13,662 bases of DNA from Natrinema soli (GTDB lineage: Archaea > Halobacteriota > Halobacteria > Halobacteriales > Natrialbaceae), in contig NZ_JAQIVI010000105.1 in the NCBI RefSeq assembly GCF_028618695.1, positions 1-13,662 of the forward strand, written 5' to 3'. Both the position numbers and the translations under genes were made by a program. The notes beneath the pieces were generated by a model that saw only the letters and a list, made by a program, of their open reading frames with translations, was not told the DNA's origin and searched no databases. Shown here in pieces: positions 1-7,655 of this stretch. The stretch's first letter is position 1. Each line of letters starts with the position of its first letter.

Positions 1-258
1 GGCGACGTCGACCGCCGACGCTTCGTCCAGCGCCTGCTCGAGGAGTTCGAGCGCTACCGGAACGATCTCGAGGCCGTCGTTCCGGCGTGGCGGGACCTCG
101 CGCTGACGGTCGGCCAACGCGTACGAGTTGATCGGCCGTCGGGAGCGGTCGTCGGAGAGGCGGTCGACGTGACCGAATCGGGGGCGCTCGTGGTCGAGAC
201 CGACGACGGTCGGGTGACGGTCGCTGCGGGTGATTGTGAACACCTGCGCCCCGTCTGA
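1..258 (+). CDS. birA: Biotin--[acetyl-CoA-carboxylase] ligase, C-terminal part (5' end outside window)
   Basis: Frame 1 is open from the first base to a TGA at 256-258 and gives 85 residues. The family attaches biotin to the acceptor lysine of biotin carboxyl carrier domains of acyl-CoA carboxylases, through biotinyl-AMP, in the cytoplasm. What is visible is a helical stretch (RRRFVQRLLEEFERYR) that normally ends the catalytic domain, then the small SH3-like C-terminal domain: a beta-rich segment with VGEAVDVTESGALVVETDDG and a terminal GDCEHLRPV. This matches the usual BirA ending, where a 'G.a..it..GaL.v...dG' segment is followed by a Gly-acid-hydrophobic-x-Leu-Arg close. The catalytic GRGRxG motif and lysine lie upstream of the window, so activity cannot be judged. 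It converges on the minus-strand membrane-protein gene with a 122-base gap. An unrelated SH3-like protein is possible but less likely. Confidence 0.72.
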   Translation, partial: GDVDRRRFVQRLLEEFERYRNDLEAVVPAWRDLALTVGQRVRVDRPSGAVVGEAVDVTESGALVVETDDGRVTVAAGDCEHLRPV

Positions 259-380
259 GTGATAGTGACTACAACAAACTCGAGGACTGATCACAAAACT
301 CGCGGCTGACTCGCGGTAGCGACAGCCACTCGAGGGTCGGACGGACGGTTGTTTTCCGGAGGTTCGACGGCGTTGCGGTC

Positions 381-761
381 TCAGACACCCAGCAGGATCG
401 CGCTGACAGCCGCGGCGACGGCCCACCCTGCGCCCGTCCACGACAGCACGAAAAACGCCTCTCGAGCGCTGGCTTCCGTCCACCCTGAACTCACGTCGAG
501 GTGGTCTTGCATCCCCTCGATGGTTCGCCCGAGACCGACCGCCGTCGACCAGGCGGTGACGCCGAACCCGAGGACGAGCGCGCCGAGCGCGAACGCCGTG
601 TCGGTCGCGGTTCGCGACGTCCAGACCGTCAGCAACGCGAGCGAGACGACCGTCCCGAGCACGGCACCGACGACCACCCAGCGAGCGGCGGCGACCACGA
701 GTCGGCGGGTACGCTCGAGGCGGGCCGGCGAGACGGGGACGGCGGAATCAGTCGACGGCAT
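381..761 (-). CDS. Small three-helix membrane protein, last gene of the ABC importer locus
   Basis: This encodes 126 residues of unknown function. Three hydrophobic segments are evident at about residues 21-46, 53-78 and 101-126, the last ending at the C-terminus. A short polar N-terminus contains Arg residues (ARLERTRR) just before helix 1, which suggests a cytoplasmic N-terminus. The ATG at 761 lies inside the end of the DppC-like permease gene (14-base overlap, different frame), so translation is probably coupled to the permease. No Shine-Dalgarno sequence is visible before it. A loop of about 20 residues between helices 2 and 3 carries acidic and polar residues. It looks like a conserved haloarchaeal membrane protein, but I cannot name a family with confidence. 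Position suggests an accessory of the transporter; co-transcription for an unrelated role is equally possible. The reading frame is well supported by its membrane topology and tight packing. Confidence 0.72.
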   Translation of the reverse strand: MPSTDSAVPVSPARLERTRRLVVAAARWVVVGAVLGTVVSLALLTVWTSRTATDTAFALGALVLGFGVTAWSTAVGLGRTIEGMQDHLDVSSGWTEASAREAFFVLSWTGAGWAVAAAVSAILLGV

Positions 762-1665
762 CTCGCATGCGGGGGTCGAGAGCGTCTCGCATCCCGTCGC
801 CGAGGAGGTTGAACCCGAGCACGGTAAGCGCGAGGAACAAGCCGGGGAAGAACGACCACCACCACGCGCCCGAGAACAGTCCCTTCTCGACGCCCTCGGC
901 GAGCATCATCCCCCACGACGGGTCGCCGCGGCTCGCGCCGAATCCGAGGAACGACAGCGCCGCGATGTCGATGATCGCCAGACCGTAGTTCAGCGTGGAC
1001 TGGACGGTGATCGGCGCCAGGCAGTTCGGCAGGACGTGGCGAATCAACAGCCGTGGATCGGTCGCGCCGAGCGCGCGCGTCGCCTCGATGTACTCGTCCT
1101 CGAGAACTTTCAGCGCGGCGCCGCGGACGACTCGGGCGAACCGCGGCGTATACACGAGCGTGAGCGCGATGACCGCGCGCCACAGCCCCATCGACTCGGG
1201 GAAGATGGTGACGAGCGCGAGCGCCAGCAGCAGCGACGGGAACGAGAGGAGCACGTCCATCGTCCGCATGATGACGTTATCGGTGAGATCGCCGTAGTAC
1301 GCCGCGACGATGCCGGCGGTGATGCCGAGCACCGTGGACGCGATGACGGTCGCGGTCCCGAACTTCAGCGCGTACCACGCGCCGTACAGCACGCGCGGAA
1401 AGATGTCGCGAGCCTGCCCGTCCGTTCCGAACCAGAACTCGACGCTCGGACCCACCTTCTTCGGGTTCGCTCTTAACTGCGTGTCGACGATGGCGTCGTG
1501 GCCGTAGGCGAATCGAGCGTAGATAGCGACGACGAACATCCCGACGATGAGGCCGAGGCCGATGAGGGCGATTCGATTCGATAGCAGTTCCGTGAGGAAC
1601 GGATTCGCGCGGATGCGCTCGACGGTACTCCGTTCGACGTCCGCTGATTTGGTTTCCGTGCTCAT
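748..1665 (-). CDS. dppC: ABC transporter permease, DppC/OppC type
   Basis: A 305-residue integral membrane subunit of a peptide/nickel-class importer; with the DppB-like partner it forms the translocation channel. It has the family's layout: a first helix at about 30-50, a periplasm-side loop with GTDGQARDIFPRVLYG at 80-95, and further helices at about 100-122, 135-153, 163-177, 222-242 and 272-290. The cytoplasmic EAA-type coupling loop is at about 191-217 (EYIEATRALGA...LPNCLAP), followed by SFLGFG at 238-243 and the usual C-terminal DALDPRMR. The family's GTDxxGRD motif here reads GTDGQARD, a small deviation. Length is normal. The ATG at 1663-1665 overlaps the stop of the upstream permease in an ATGA arrangement, so the two are translationally coupled. 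Its 3' end overlaps the small membrane-protein gene. The substrate cannot be read from the sequence: peptides are likely, but nickel, sugars or other solutes also occur in this class. Confidence 0.93.
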   Translation of the reverse strand: MSTETKSADVERSTVERIRANPFLTELLSNRIALIGLGLIVGMFVVAIYARFAYGHDAIVDTQLRANPKKVGPSVEFWFGTDGQARDIFPRVLYGAWYALKFGTATVIASTVLGITAGIVAAYYGDLTDNVIMRTMDVLLSFPSLLLALALVTIFPESMGLWRAVIALTLVYTPRFARVVRGAALKVLEDEYIEATRALGATDPRLLIRHVLPNCLAPITVQSTLNYGLAIIDIAALSFLGFGASRGDPSWGMMLAEGVEKGLFSGAWWWSFFPGLFLALTVLGFNLLGDGMRDALDPRMRDAVD

Positions 1666-2675
1666 TGGTCAATCCGTGGATCGAGGATGGAGTACGTGAT
1701 GTCGACGAAGAGGTTCACGATCGTGTACATGAACGCGAAGACGAGGACGGTCGCTTGAACCACTGGGTAGTCGCTGCGGTTGATCGCATCCACGAGCAGC
1801 GTTCCGATGCCGTTGATCTGGAAGACGGTCTCGGTCAGCACGGAGCCGCCGAGCATCGAACCGAACTGGATACCGATGATGGTGATGACGGGAATGAAGG
1901 CGTTCCGAAGCCCGTGTTTCATGATCGTCGTCTTCGCGCCCTGGCCTTTCGCGCGGGCCGTCCGCATGTAGTCCTGTCTGACGACCTCGAGCATCGACGA
2001 CCGCATCATCCGAGAGATGAACGCCATCGAGTAGATGCCGAGTACGAGGACGGGCATGAACAGGTGGCGAGCGGCGGACTGGAACGCCGCCATGTCTCCC
2101 GCCAGAAGGGTATCGATGAGAATGAACCCGGTCTTTGAATCGATGAAGTGCATCGACCCGATGCGACCGCTCGTCGGGAGGACGCCCAGAATCTGTGCGA
2201 ACAGCAGGATCAGGAGCGGCCCGCTCCAGTAGATCGGGATGCTGATCCCGGCGAGCGCCCCGATTCGGGAGAAGTGATCGGTCAACGTGTCCTTCTTGAC
2301 GGCACTCAGGATTCCGAGCGGGAGACCGAACAGCAGGCCTGCGATCTGGCCGAGGATGGCGAGCTCGATGGTGATGGGAAGCCGATCGGCGAGGATTTCA
2401 CTGACGTCGGTGCCGCGCCGGATCTGGTAGGACTGTCCGAAGTCGAGCGTCGCAGTGTCCTGCAGGAATCGGACGTACTGCTGCCACAGCGGATCGTTGA
2501 GTCCGAGATCCGTCCGGATCTGCTCGACGAACTCCTGGCTCGGGTTCTTGCCCGCGATGGCTATCGCAGGATCACCCGGTGAGAGATGGAGGATGGCGAA
2601 GACTACTGTCGCCACTCCGAACAGCACCGGACCGAGCAACAGCAGTCGTTTGGCAATGAACCGCTTTGATACCAT
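1662..2675 (-). CDS. dppB: ABC transporter permease, DppB/OppB type
   Basis: A 337-residue permease that pairs with the DppC-like protein. It starts with the typical MVSKRFIAKRLLLLGPVLFG helix, followed by LSPGDP at 31-36, an extracytoplasmic stretch with DLGLNDPLWQQYVRFL at 56-71 and LDFGQSY at 77-83, and helices at about 100-123, 140-165, 205-222, 258-280 and 306-330. The EAA-type loop that contacts the ATPase is at about 235-262 (DYMRTARAKGQ...LRNAFIP), and the C-terminus is YSILDPRIDQ. All are standard for this family and the length is normal. It lies 50 bases after the receptor gene, and a TTTTTAAGG box about 26 nt upstream could give it its own leaderless transcript in addition to read-through. 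Its stop codon overlaps the start of the next permease. The permease function is secure; the solute is not. Confidence 0.94.
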   Translation of the reverse strand: MVSKRFIAKRLLLLGPVLFGVATVVFAILHLSPGDPAIAIAGKNPSQEFVEQIRTDLGLNDPLWQQYVRFLQDTATLDFGQSYQIRRGTDVSEILADRLPITIELAILGQIAGLLFGLPLGILSAVKKDTLTDHFSRIGALAGISIPIYWSGPLLILLFAQILGVLPTSGRIGSMHFIDSKTGFILIDTLLAGDMAAFQSAARHLFMPVLVLGIYSMAFISRMMRSSMLEVVRQDYMRTARAKGQGAKTTIMKHGLRNAFIPVITIIGIQFGSMLGGSVLTETVFQINGIGTLLVDAINRSDYPVVQATVLVFAFMYTIVNLFVDITYSILDPRIDQ

Positions 2676-2696
2676 TATTCGGAGGTGAGTTTGATA

Positions 2697-2705
2697 CCTT
2701 AAAAA
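2697..2705 (-). promoter_or_regulatory. TATA-like box (TTTTTAAGG) before the DppB-like permease; also an oligo-T tract after the receptor gene
   Basis: Read on the minus strand, the 50-base gap between receptor stop and permease start holds GGGGGATTTTTAAGG. The AT core is centred about 26 nt before the ATG at 2675, the spacing expected for a leaderless haloarchaeal transcript. The same T-run follows a G-run about 20 nt after the receptor stop and could act as a weak oligo-T terminator. The position is seen; the promoter and terminator roles are inferred. Confidence 0.5.
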
Positions 2706-2725
2706 TCCCCCGTCAGCCGGACGCT

Positions 2726-4366
2726 TTACTCGAGTTCGACCAGGTGGAGATGGGGACCGCCGATTGCCGATATATCATAGTTGCTGACATTGTCTCGGAC
2801 GCCGCGGATTTCGTCGGCGTAGTCGATGTAAACCCACGGTGCCTCGTCGTGAGCGATCTGGGCCGCCTCGTGATAGAGGTCGGCACGTTCCTCCTGATCT
2901 TCCGTCTGCTGGGCTTCCTCGACGAGGTCCATGAACTCTTGATTCGCCCACGCGCTCCGGTTCGACGTGTTGTAGCCCTCCGTCCCCCAGTCGACCCAGT
3001 CCTGTCCGTCGGGAGAGTCGACCTGCGGGTGAAGGAGGACGTAGTAGAAGTTGTCCGGATCGGCGTTGTCCGTATACCAGCCGGCCAGAGACGCGTCGTG
3101 CTTCCCTTCAGAGGTGTACGTGAGGTAGTCCGAGAACTGCCGATCGTCGATCGTAACGTCGATGCCGATCTCGCCGAGATCTGTCCGGATTGTCTCCGCC
3201 GTCGAACCCGGCGCCGGATTGTAGCCGCGGGCGTTCTGGAAGGTCGTCAGATCGAAGGAGAACCCGTCACCGTAGCCGGCCTCCTCTAGCAGGGATTGTG
3301 CCTCGTCAGTGTCGTAGGCGTACGGACTGAGGTCGTCGTTGTGTCCGAAGAGGGCTGGCGGGCACGGCTGGCCGGCTTGCTCTGCGATGCCCGAGTAGAC
3401 TTCGTTGACGATGGATTCGGTGTCGATAGCGTAACTGATCGCCTGTCGGACCCGGGGATCACGGAACTCCTCCACGCGGGACTGGTTGAACGACATATAG
3501 CCGATGTTGATACCCTGTCCGGACTGGACTTCGACGCCGTCGGCGTCTTCGACCGATCCGATGTTGTCGGGCCCGAGATTGTCGATAATCTCGAGTTCCC
3601 CTTCGACGAGGGCCTGCGTGCGCGTGGAGTTCTGTCCTTTCTCGATGAACAGGAGTTCCTCCACGTTCGGGCCGTCGCCCCAGTAGTTGTCGTTGGGTGT
3701 GAGCAGGATGCGGCCGTTCGAGCTATCGAGTTCCTCGAGCTGGAACGGGCCGGTGCCGTTGGCGTCCGAGTTGAAGCTGAAACCGTCTTCGATACCGTTC
3801 TTCGGGAGAACGACGGCGGCGAACATCGCGAGGTTGCGCAGGAACGGCGCGTACGGCTGTGTGAGCGTGATATTCAGCGAGTAATCGCCGTCGGCCTCGA
3901 CTGAGTCGATCCAACTCCCGAGCGTGAACGGACCGTACGCGGACGCGTCATCGGAGTAGTGCTCGTAGTCCTCGTCGACGAACCGCCGGTAGGTCGCGAT
4001 GAAGTCGTCTGCGGTGAAGTCGGTGCCGTCGTCGAACTGCGCGTCCTCGCGCAGTTCGAGCGTGACCTCTTCGCCGTCCATCGACCAGTCGGTTGCGAGG
4101 CTTTCCGTAATGGCCGCCTCGCCGGGCTCGAAATTGATGAGGCCGTCGTAAATCTGATTGGTGACCTTCGAAACCTCGCCGCTGGTCGTGGCCTGCGGGT
4201 CGAGGGTGCCCGAGTGCGAACTGCGGCCGTACCGAAGTGCGCCGCCTCCGTCACCACTACCGCCGAGGCAGCCGGAAATGGAACTCGCCGCGGTTGCAAC
4301 GACCGTCGCACTGCCGGCAGACTTCAAGAAACTACGCCTGGATACCTGACTGCCATTACCTGACAT
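2726..4366 (-). CDS. Tat-exported lipoprotein solute-binding protein, peptide/nickel ABC importer (family 5)
   Basis: A 546-residue extracellular receptor that captures solute for the permease pair. The N-terminus carries a twin-arginine motif (SRRSFLK, residues 9-15), a hydrophobic stretch and a lipobox, SISGC, with Cys33 as the likely lipidated first mature residue. A Gly/Ser/Asp linker follows, the usual form of a haloarchaeal lipoprotein. Family 5 hallmarks are present: LDPQ at 55-58, a region with DWSMDGEEVTLELREDAQF and DDGTDFTADD (about 93-121), LTPNDNYWGDGPNVEEL at 222-238, and FRDPRVRQAISYAID at 301-315, with an acidic C-terminal lobe ending HLHLVELE. Length is normal for DppA/OppA-type receptors. 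The gene follows the fused ATPase after 212 bases containing its own TATA-like box, which fits the common pattern of higher receptor expression. Exact ligand unknown: di- or oligopeptides by family default. Confidence 0.94.
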   Translation of the reverse strand: MSGNGSQVSRRSFLKSAGSATVVATAASSISGCLGGSGDGGGALRYGRSSHSGTLDPQATTSGEVSKVTNQIYDGLINFEPGEAAITESLATDWSMDGEEVTLELREDAQFDDGTDFTADDFIATYRRFVDEDYEHYSDDASAYGPFTLGSWIDSVEADGDYSLNITLTQPYAPFLRNLAMFAAVVLPKNGIEDGFSFNSDANGTGPFQLEELDSSNGRILLTPNDNYWGDGPNVEELLFIEKGQNSTRTQALVEGELEIIDNLGPDNIGSVEDADGVEVQSGQGINIGYMSFNQSRVEEFRDPRVRQAISYAIDTESIVNEVYSGIAEQAGQPCPPALFGHNDDLSPYAYDTDEAQSLLEEAGYGDGFSFDLTTFQNARGYNPAPGSTAETIRTDLGEIGIDVTIDDRQFSDYLTYTSEGKHDASLAGWYTDNADPDNFYYVLLHPQVDSPDGQDWVDWGTEGYNTSNRSAWANQEFMDLVEEAQQTEDQEERADLYHEAAQIAHDEAPWVYIDYADEIRGVRDNVSNYDISAIGGPHLHLVELE

Positions 4367-4369
4367 AAC

Positions 4370-4437
4370 ACTATGCCTTGCATCATCAACGATAATACTT
4401 ACGGCTAGAATGAGTAACAGATCCTGTGTGGCATAGT
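4370..4437. repeat. Perfect 8-bp inverted repeat (ACTATGCC / GGCATAGT) flanking the receptor promoter
   Basis: ACTATGCC at 4370-4377 is the exact reverse complement of GGCATAGT at 4430-4437, with 52 bases between. One arm lies just upstream of the receptor ATG, near the predicted transcription start; the other lies about 35 bases upstream of the TATA-like box. The arrangement could be two half-sites of a regulator that bends or loops the promoter. An 8-bp match over this distance can also occur by chance, so the regulatory role is inference. Confidence 0.35.
4391..4400 (-). promoter_or_regulatory. TATA-like box for the solute-binding protein gene
   Basis: On the minus strand this reads AAGTATTATC, centred about 30 nt before the receptor ATG at 4366. 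It sits in an AT-rich 212-base gap that contrasts with the surrounding GC-rich coding DNA. The spacing predicts a transcript beginning at or within a few bases of the start codon. Confidence 0.55.
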
Positions 4438-4443
4438 ATTTCC

Positions 4444-4479
4444 ATTCTCTTCTTTAATTTAATGAATTGAGGAGAGAAT
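4444..4479. repeat. AT-rich inverted repeat (ATTCTCT / AGAGAAT) in the ATPase-receptor gap
   Basis: ATTCTCT at 4444-4450 pairs exactly with AGAGAAT at 4473-4479, with an AT-rich loop containing TTTAATTTAATG. On the plus strand two G-U pairs would extend the stem to 11 positions; on the minus strand, where the genes are read, those become mismatches, so only the outer 7 pairs are solid. It lies about 100 bases past the ATPase stop. It may be an mRNA processing or 3'-end element or an operator; no strong terminator is evident. Confidence 0.3.
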
Positions 4480-4578
4480 AACACAGTAGAACCACTATTG
4501 GACCCGGATTCGCGCCATCAACGCGTTCCACCGAACCAGCACCGGACGACTGTTCGGACAGAATGGATGCTCCGTCGG

Positions 4579-7578
4579 TTACTCGTCGTCGGCGAAGAGG
4601 TGGCAGGCCGCCGGATGCGTGCTGTCATCGAGAGTGGGACTTTTGCGCTCACAGACGCTCTCGAACGCGTCCGCGAGGACGGCTTCGGCGGCCGCCCAGT
4701 CGCCATCGTCGAGGTGGCGATAGGATGCTTTGACTGCCTCGCGAGCGCGTCCCGACAGTGGTCCGCTGAAGAACTGTGCATTGAGCGCGGCGGCGAAGTC
4801 GCTGCCTCCGTCCGCGACCGCGCGGGCCGCTGGAGCCTCACTGATTGTCGCCTCCCGGGCCGCCTCGAGGTCGATGTCGCGAGACTCCACGCGCTGTCGA
4901 TAAAACATGATCTCGCGGTACCGTTCCTGTTCGATGTCGAGGTCCTCGGGTGGGATGACCGACGGACACCGCGTCCGGAAGTGACAGCCCGACGGTGGAT
5001 CGATAGGGGACGGCACGTCCCCTTTCAGGATGGTTCGGTCGTCGGTGTCTGCCCGGGGATCGGGTTCGGGGATCGCCGACAGCAACGCATTCGTGTACGG
5101 GTGTTTCGGGTCCGCGAACAGATCGTCGGTCGCCGCGATTTCGACGATTTCGCCGAGATACATCACTGCGACGCGGTCCGAGATGTGGCGGACGACCGAG
5201 AGATCGTGAGCGATGAACAGGTACGTCAATCCGAACTCCTCTTGCAAATCCTCCAGGAGATTGATGATCTGTGCCTGCACGGACACGTCCAGTGCCGATA
5301 CCGGCTCGTCGGCGACGATGAAGTCAGGGTCCACCGCCAGGGCGCGAGCGATCCCGACGCGCTGGCGCTGCCCGCCGGAGAGCTCGTGAGGGTAGCGGTC
5401 GTACTGGCTCTCGTCGAGTCCGACCTCCTCGAGGAGGGTGCGGACGCGGCGGCGGCGGAGAACGCGCTTCGAGTCGCTCGTGGAGACGTCCACGTGAACG
5501 CTCGTGACGCGGCCGCCGTCTTCTCGTACGACATCCGTCGTTACGTCGAGCACGCCATCGGCGTCCACGGTAACGTCGCCGTCCGCCACGGTGACGTCCA
5601 CGGGGACGACGGTCTCCCCGTCGCTACTCCCGACTAACGCGTCCACGTCGTCCGCGATGTCGACGGATACCGCGTCCGCGGAGATGCCGGTCGTCGAGAC
5701 GTCTGCGCGGGGCACAACGTCGGGATCGGACTCCGGGAGCCCGTGGATCTTCAGCGGCTCCATAATGGTCTGTCCGACGGTCATTCGCGGATCGAGACTC
5801 GACATCGGATCCTGGAACACCATCTGCATGTCCTTGCGCTTCTCCCGAAGCTCCGACTTCGAGAGATCCCCGAGGGTTTCACCGGCGTACACGACCGTGC
5901 CGTCCGTCGGCGGGGAGAGGTGAAGGATGGCGCGACCCGCAGTCGACTTTCCACAGCCGGACTCGCCGACCAGTCCGAGCGTCTCGCCCTCGTACACGTC
6001 GAAGCTCACGCTGTCGACGGCCTTCACGCTCGGTTGTTCGCCGACGAATCGGTCGAGCAGTCCCTCCTTTTGTCCGTAGTACTTCCGCATCTCGCGGAGT
6101 TCGACGATCGGTTCTCCGATGTCGTGTTCGGCCGCGGACGGGACGCCCGTCGACCCGTACTCGCTCTCGTCGAAGGTCTCGAGGATACACTTCGACCGAT
6201 GGTCGACATCCTTCTGTCCGTGCTGGAGGAACGGAATATCGCCGGTGCGACACTCGGGTTGGGCCCACGGGCACCGATCCGCGAAGTGGCAGCCGTCGGG
6301 CATGTCGATCAGATCCGGGACGTTGCCCTCGATGGGCGTCAGGCGGTCTTTCTCCTCCGTCGGGAGGGACTCGAGGAGCGTGTACGTGTACGGATGGCTC
6401 GGGTTGTAGAAAATTTCCTCGACGGGACCCTCCTCGACGATTTCGCCGGCGTACATCACCGCGACGCGGTCGCAGGTCTCCGCGACCACGCCGAGGTCGT
6501 GGGTAATCATCAGCACTGACATCCCGAACTCGTCCTGAAGGTCGTCGATGAGGTCCAGGATCTGGGCCTGAATGGTCACGTCGAGGGCCGTCGTCGGCTC
6601 GTCGGCGATGAGGAGACTCGGCCGGCACGCGAGCGCGATGGCGATGAGGACGCGCTGGCGCATGCCGCCGGAGAACTCGTGGGGATACTCCTCGAGGCGC
6701 GTGGTCGCCTCCGGGATGCCGACCTCCGTGAGGATCTCGACGACGTCCGCCATGACCTCCTCGTCGTGCTCGCGCCCGCCGATTTTCGGGAGCATTTCCC
6801 GAACGGCGTTCAGCCACGTGTCCCGTTTCCGTTCGCCGTACTGGTGAAGCCGCAGGGACTCCGCGACCTGCTCGCCGACGGTCACCGCGGGATTCAGGGA
6901 CGTCATCGGGTCCTGAAAGATCATCCCCATCTCGCTGCCGCGGACCTTCCGCATCGCCTCCTCGGGCGCGTCCGTCAGGTCGACGACGCCGTCCTCGACC
7001 GCGATCGCTTCAGTGTCCATTCCCCTCTCGAATTGTTCGCGCGCCGCTGTATCCAGATAGACGAACCCGTCGTCGGCGTCCTCGACGGCGTTCTCTAGCG
7101 CGTCCGCGACCACGGACTCGGTCACGCCGTTCTCGAGTCGGTCAGCAACGTCCCGGAGGGCTGGCGCGAGCCCCGCTGGGTCGTCGTGGCCGACGAGGTC
7201 GGCGGCCATGCCGCGCAGCTCCGATCCGGCGGAGTCACCTCCGTCGCCGACGCGGAGGTCTGAGACGATCTCCCGGAGCGCGTCCACGAGTTCGAAGGGG
7301 TACGGGACGACTGCACTGTCGAACTCGGCTGCGAGATCCGTAGCGAGTTCCGCGCGTCGCAAGGACACCCGTCCGTCCACGACGTCTCCCGGGTCGTCCA
7401 CGAGGTCCATCGCCGAGAGTGCGGTCACGCTCTTGCCGGAGCCGGACTCGCCGACGAGGCCGACGGTTTCGCCCTCCTCGATAGTAAGGTCGATACCGTC
7501 GACTGCTTTCACCGCGCCGCGTTTCGTGTCGAACTGCGTGCGAAGTCCGGAGAGGGATAAAAGATCAGTCACTGACAC
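4579..7578 (-). CDS. dppDF: Fused double ATPase of a peptide-class ABC importer (DppD-DppF fusion) with three internal insertions
   Basis: A 999-residue protein with two nucleotide-binding domains that are normally separate polypeptides. Domain 1: Walker A GESGSGKS 43-50, Q-loop FQDP 221-224, signature FSGGMRQR 302-309, Walker B LLIADEP 322-328, H-loop His360. Domain 2: Walker A GESGCGKS 538-545, Q-loop 588-591, signature LSGGQRQR 733-740, Walker B FIVADEP 753-759, His791. All catalytic motifs are intact, so both sites should hydrolyse ATP. After each domain comes the Opp/Dpp C-terminal region with HPYT and Cys residues (430, 436, 443, 464; and 865, 871, 976, 992). Unusual are acidic insertions at about 76-199 (Walker A to Q-loop), 616-703 (Q-loop to signature) and 876-972 (inside the second Cys region). 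A GTG at 7576-7578 is the start, about 28 nt after a TATA-like box. It is divergent from the 7656 gene and probably serves the downstream receptor and permeases. Confidence 0.93.
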   Translation of the reverse strand: MSVTDLLSLSGLRTQFDTKRGAVKAVDGIDLTIEEGETVGLVGESGSGKSVTALSAMDLVDDPGDVVDGRVSLRRAELATDLAAEFDSAVVPYPFELVDALREIVSDLRVGDGGDSAGSELRGMAADLVGHDDPAGLAPALRDVADRLENGVTESVVADALENAVEDADDGFVYLDTAAREQFERGMDTEAIAVEDGVVDLTDAPEEAMRKVRGSEMGMIFQDPMTSLNPAVTVGEQVAESLRLHQYGERKRDTWLNAVREMLPKIGGREHDEEVMADVVEILTEVGIPEATTRLEEYPHEFSGGMRQRVLIAIALACRPSLLIADEPTTALDVTIQAQILDLIDDLQDEFGMSVLMITHDLGVVAETCDRVAVMYAGEIVEEGPVEEIFYNPSHPYTYTLLESLPTEEKDRLTPIEGNVPDLIDMPDGCHFADRCPWAQPECRTGDIPFLQHGQKDVDHRSKCILETFDESEYGSTGVPSAAEHDIGEPIVELREMRKYYGQKEGLLDRFVGEQPSVKAVDSVSFDVYEGETLGLVGESGCGKSTAGRAILHLSPPTDGTVVYAGETLGDLSKSELREKRKDMQMVFQDPMSSLDPRMTVGQTIMEPLKIHGLPESDPDVVPRADVSTTGISADAVSVDIADDVDALVGSSDGETVVPVDVTVADGDVTVDADGVLDVTTDVVREDGGRVTSVHVDVSTSDSKRVLRRRRVRTLLEEVGLDESQYDRYPHELSGGQRQRVGIARALAVDPDFIVADEPVSALDVSVQAQIINLLEDLQEEFGLTYLFIAHDLSVVRHISDRVAVMYLGEIVEIAATDDLFADPKHPYTNALLSAIPEPDPRADTDDRTILKGDVPSPIDPPSGCHFRTRCPSVIPPEDLDIEQERYREIMFYRQRVESRDIDLEAAREATISEAPAARAVADGGSDFAAALNAQFFSGPLSGRAREAVKASYRHLDDGDWAAAEAVLADAFESVCERKSPTLDDSTHPAACHLFADDE

Positions 7579-7600
7579 CAGTCTCTCGAGGCAGTGAAGA

Positions 7601-7610
7601 AATAGCTTAT
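7601..7610 (-). promoter_or_regulatory. TATA-like box for the fused ATPase gene
   Basis: Read on the minus strand this is ATAAGCTATT, centred about 28 nt ahead of the GTG start at 7578. It supports that start codon and a leaderless transcript. It shares a 77-base gap with the opposite-facing promoter of the 7656 gene. Confidence 0.5.
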
Positions 7611-7623
7611 GGGACTTGGGTAA

Positions 7624-7631
7624 CGTTTATC
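7624..7631 (+). promoter_or_regulatory. TATA-like box (CGTTTATC) for the 164-residue unknown protein
   Basis: This AT-rich core is centred about 28 nt before the ATG at 7656, the leaderless spacing. It lies only about 20 bases from the ATPase box on the other strand, so the two promoters are back to back and could share regulation. Confidence 0.5.
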
Positions 7632-7655
7632 TCCGACGGTGCACGCGGTGGGGAC

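Noticed and set aside
276..309. Imperfect direct repeat AAACTCGAGGACTGA / AAACTCGCGGCTGA between the first two genes
   Set aside because: It is a single pair of short similar segments in a convergent gap, with no hairpin or T-run to suggest a function, so it is probably chance.
349..1476. Long plus-strand open frame of 375 codons opposite the permease genes
   Set aside because: It is Arg/Glu/Ala-rich low complexity without any domain, lying opposite genes with clear permease motifs. In GC-rich DNA the antisense frame often stays open.
2666..3904. Two plus-strand frames opposite the solute-binding protein
   Set aside because: Valine- and arginine-rich shadow translations; the minus strand encodes a complete family 5 receptor with a Tat lipoprotein signal.
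4498..5637. 379-codon plus-strand frame opposite the fused ATPase
   Set aside because: No recognisable motif, and it opposes intact Walker and signature motifs on the minus strand.
4579..7578. Inteins as the source of the ATPase insertions
   Set aside because: None of the three inserted segments begins with Cys/Ser or ends with His-Asn, and none shows splicing or endonuclease motifs.
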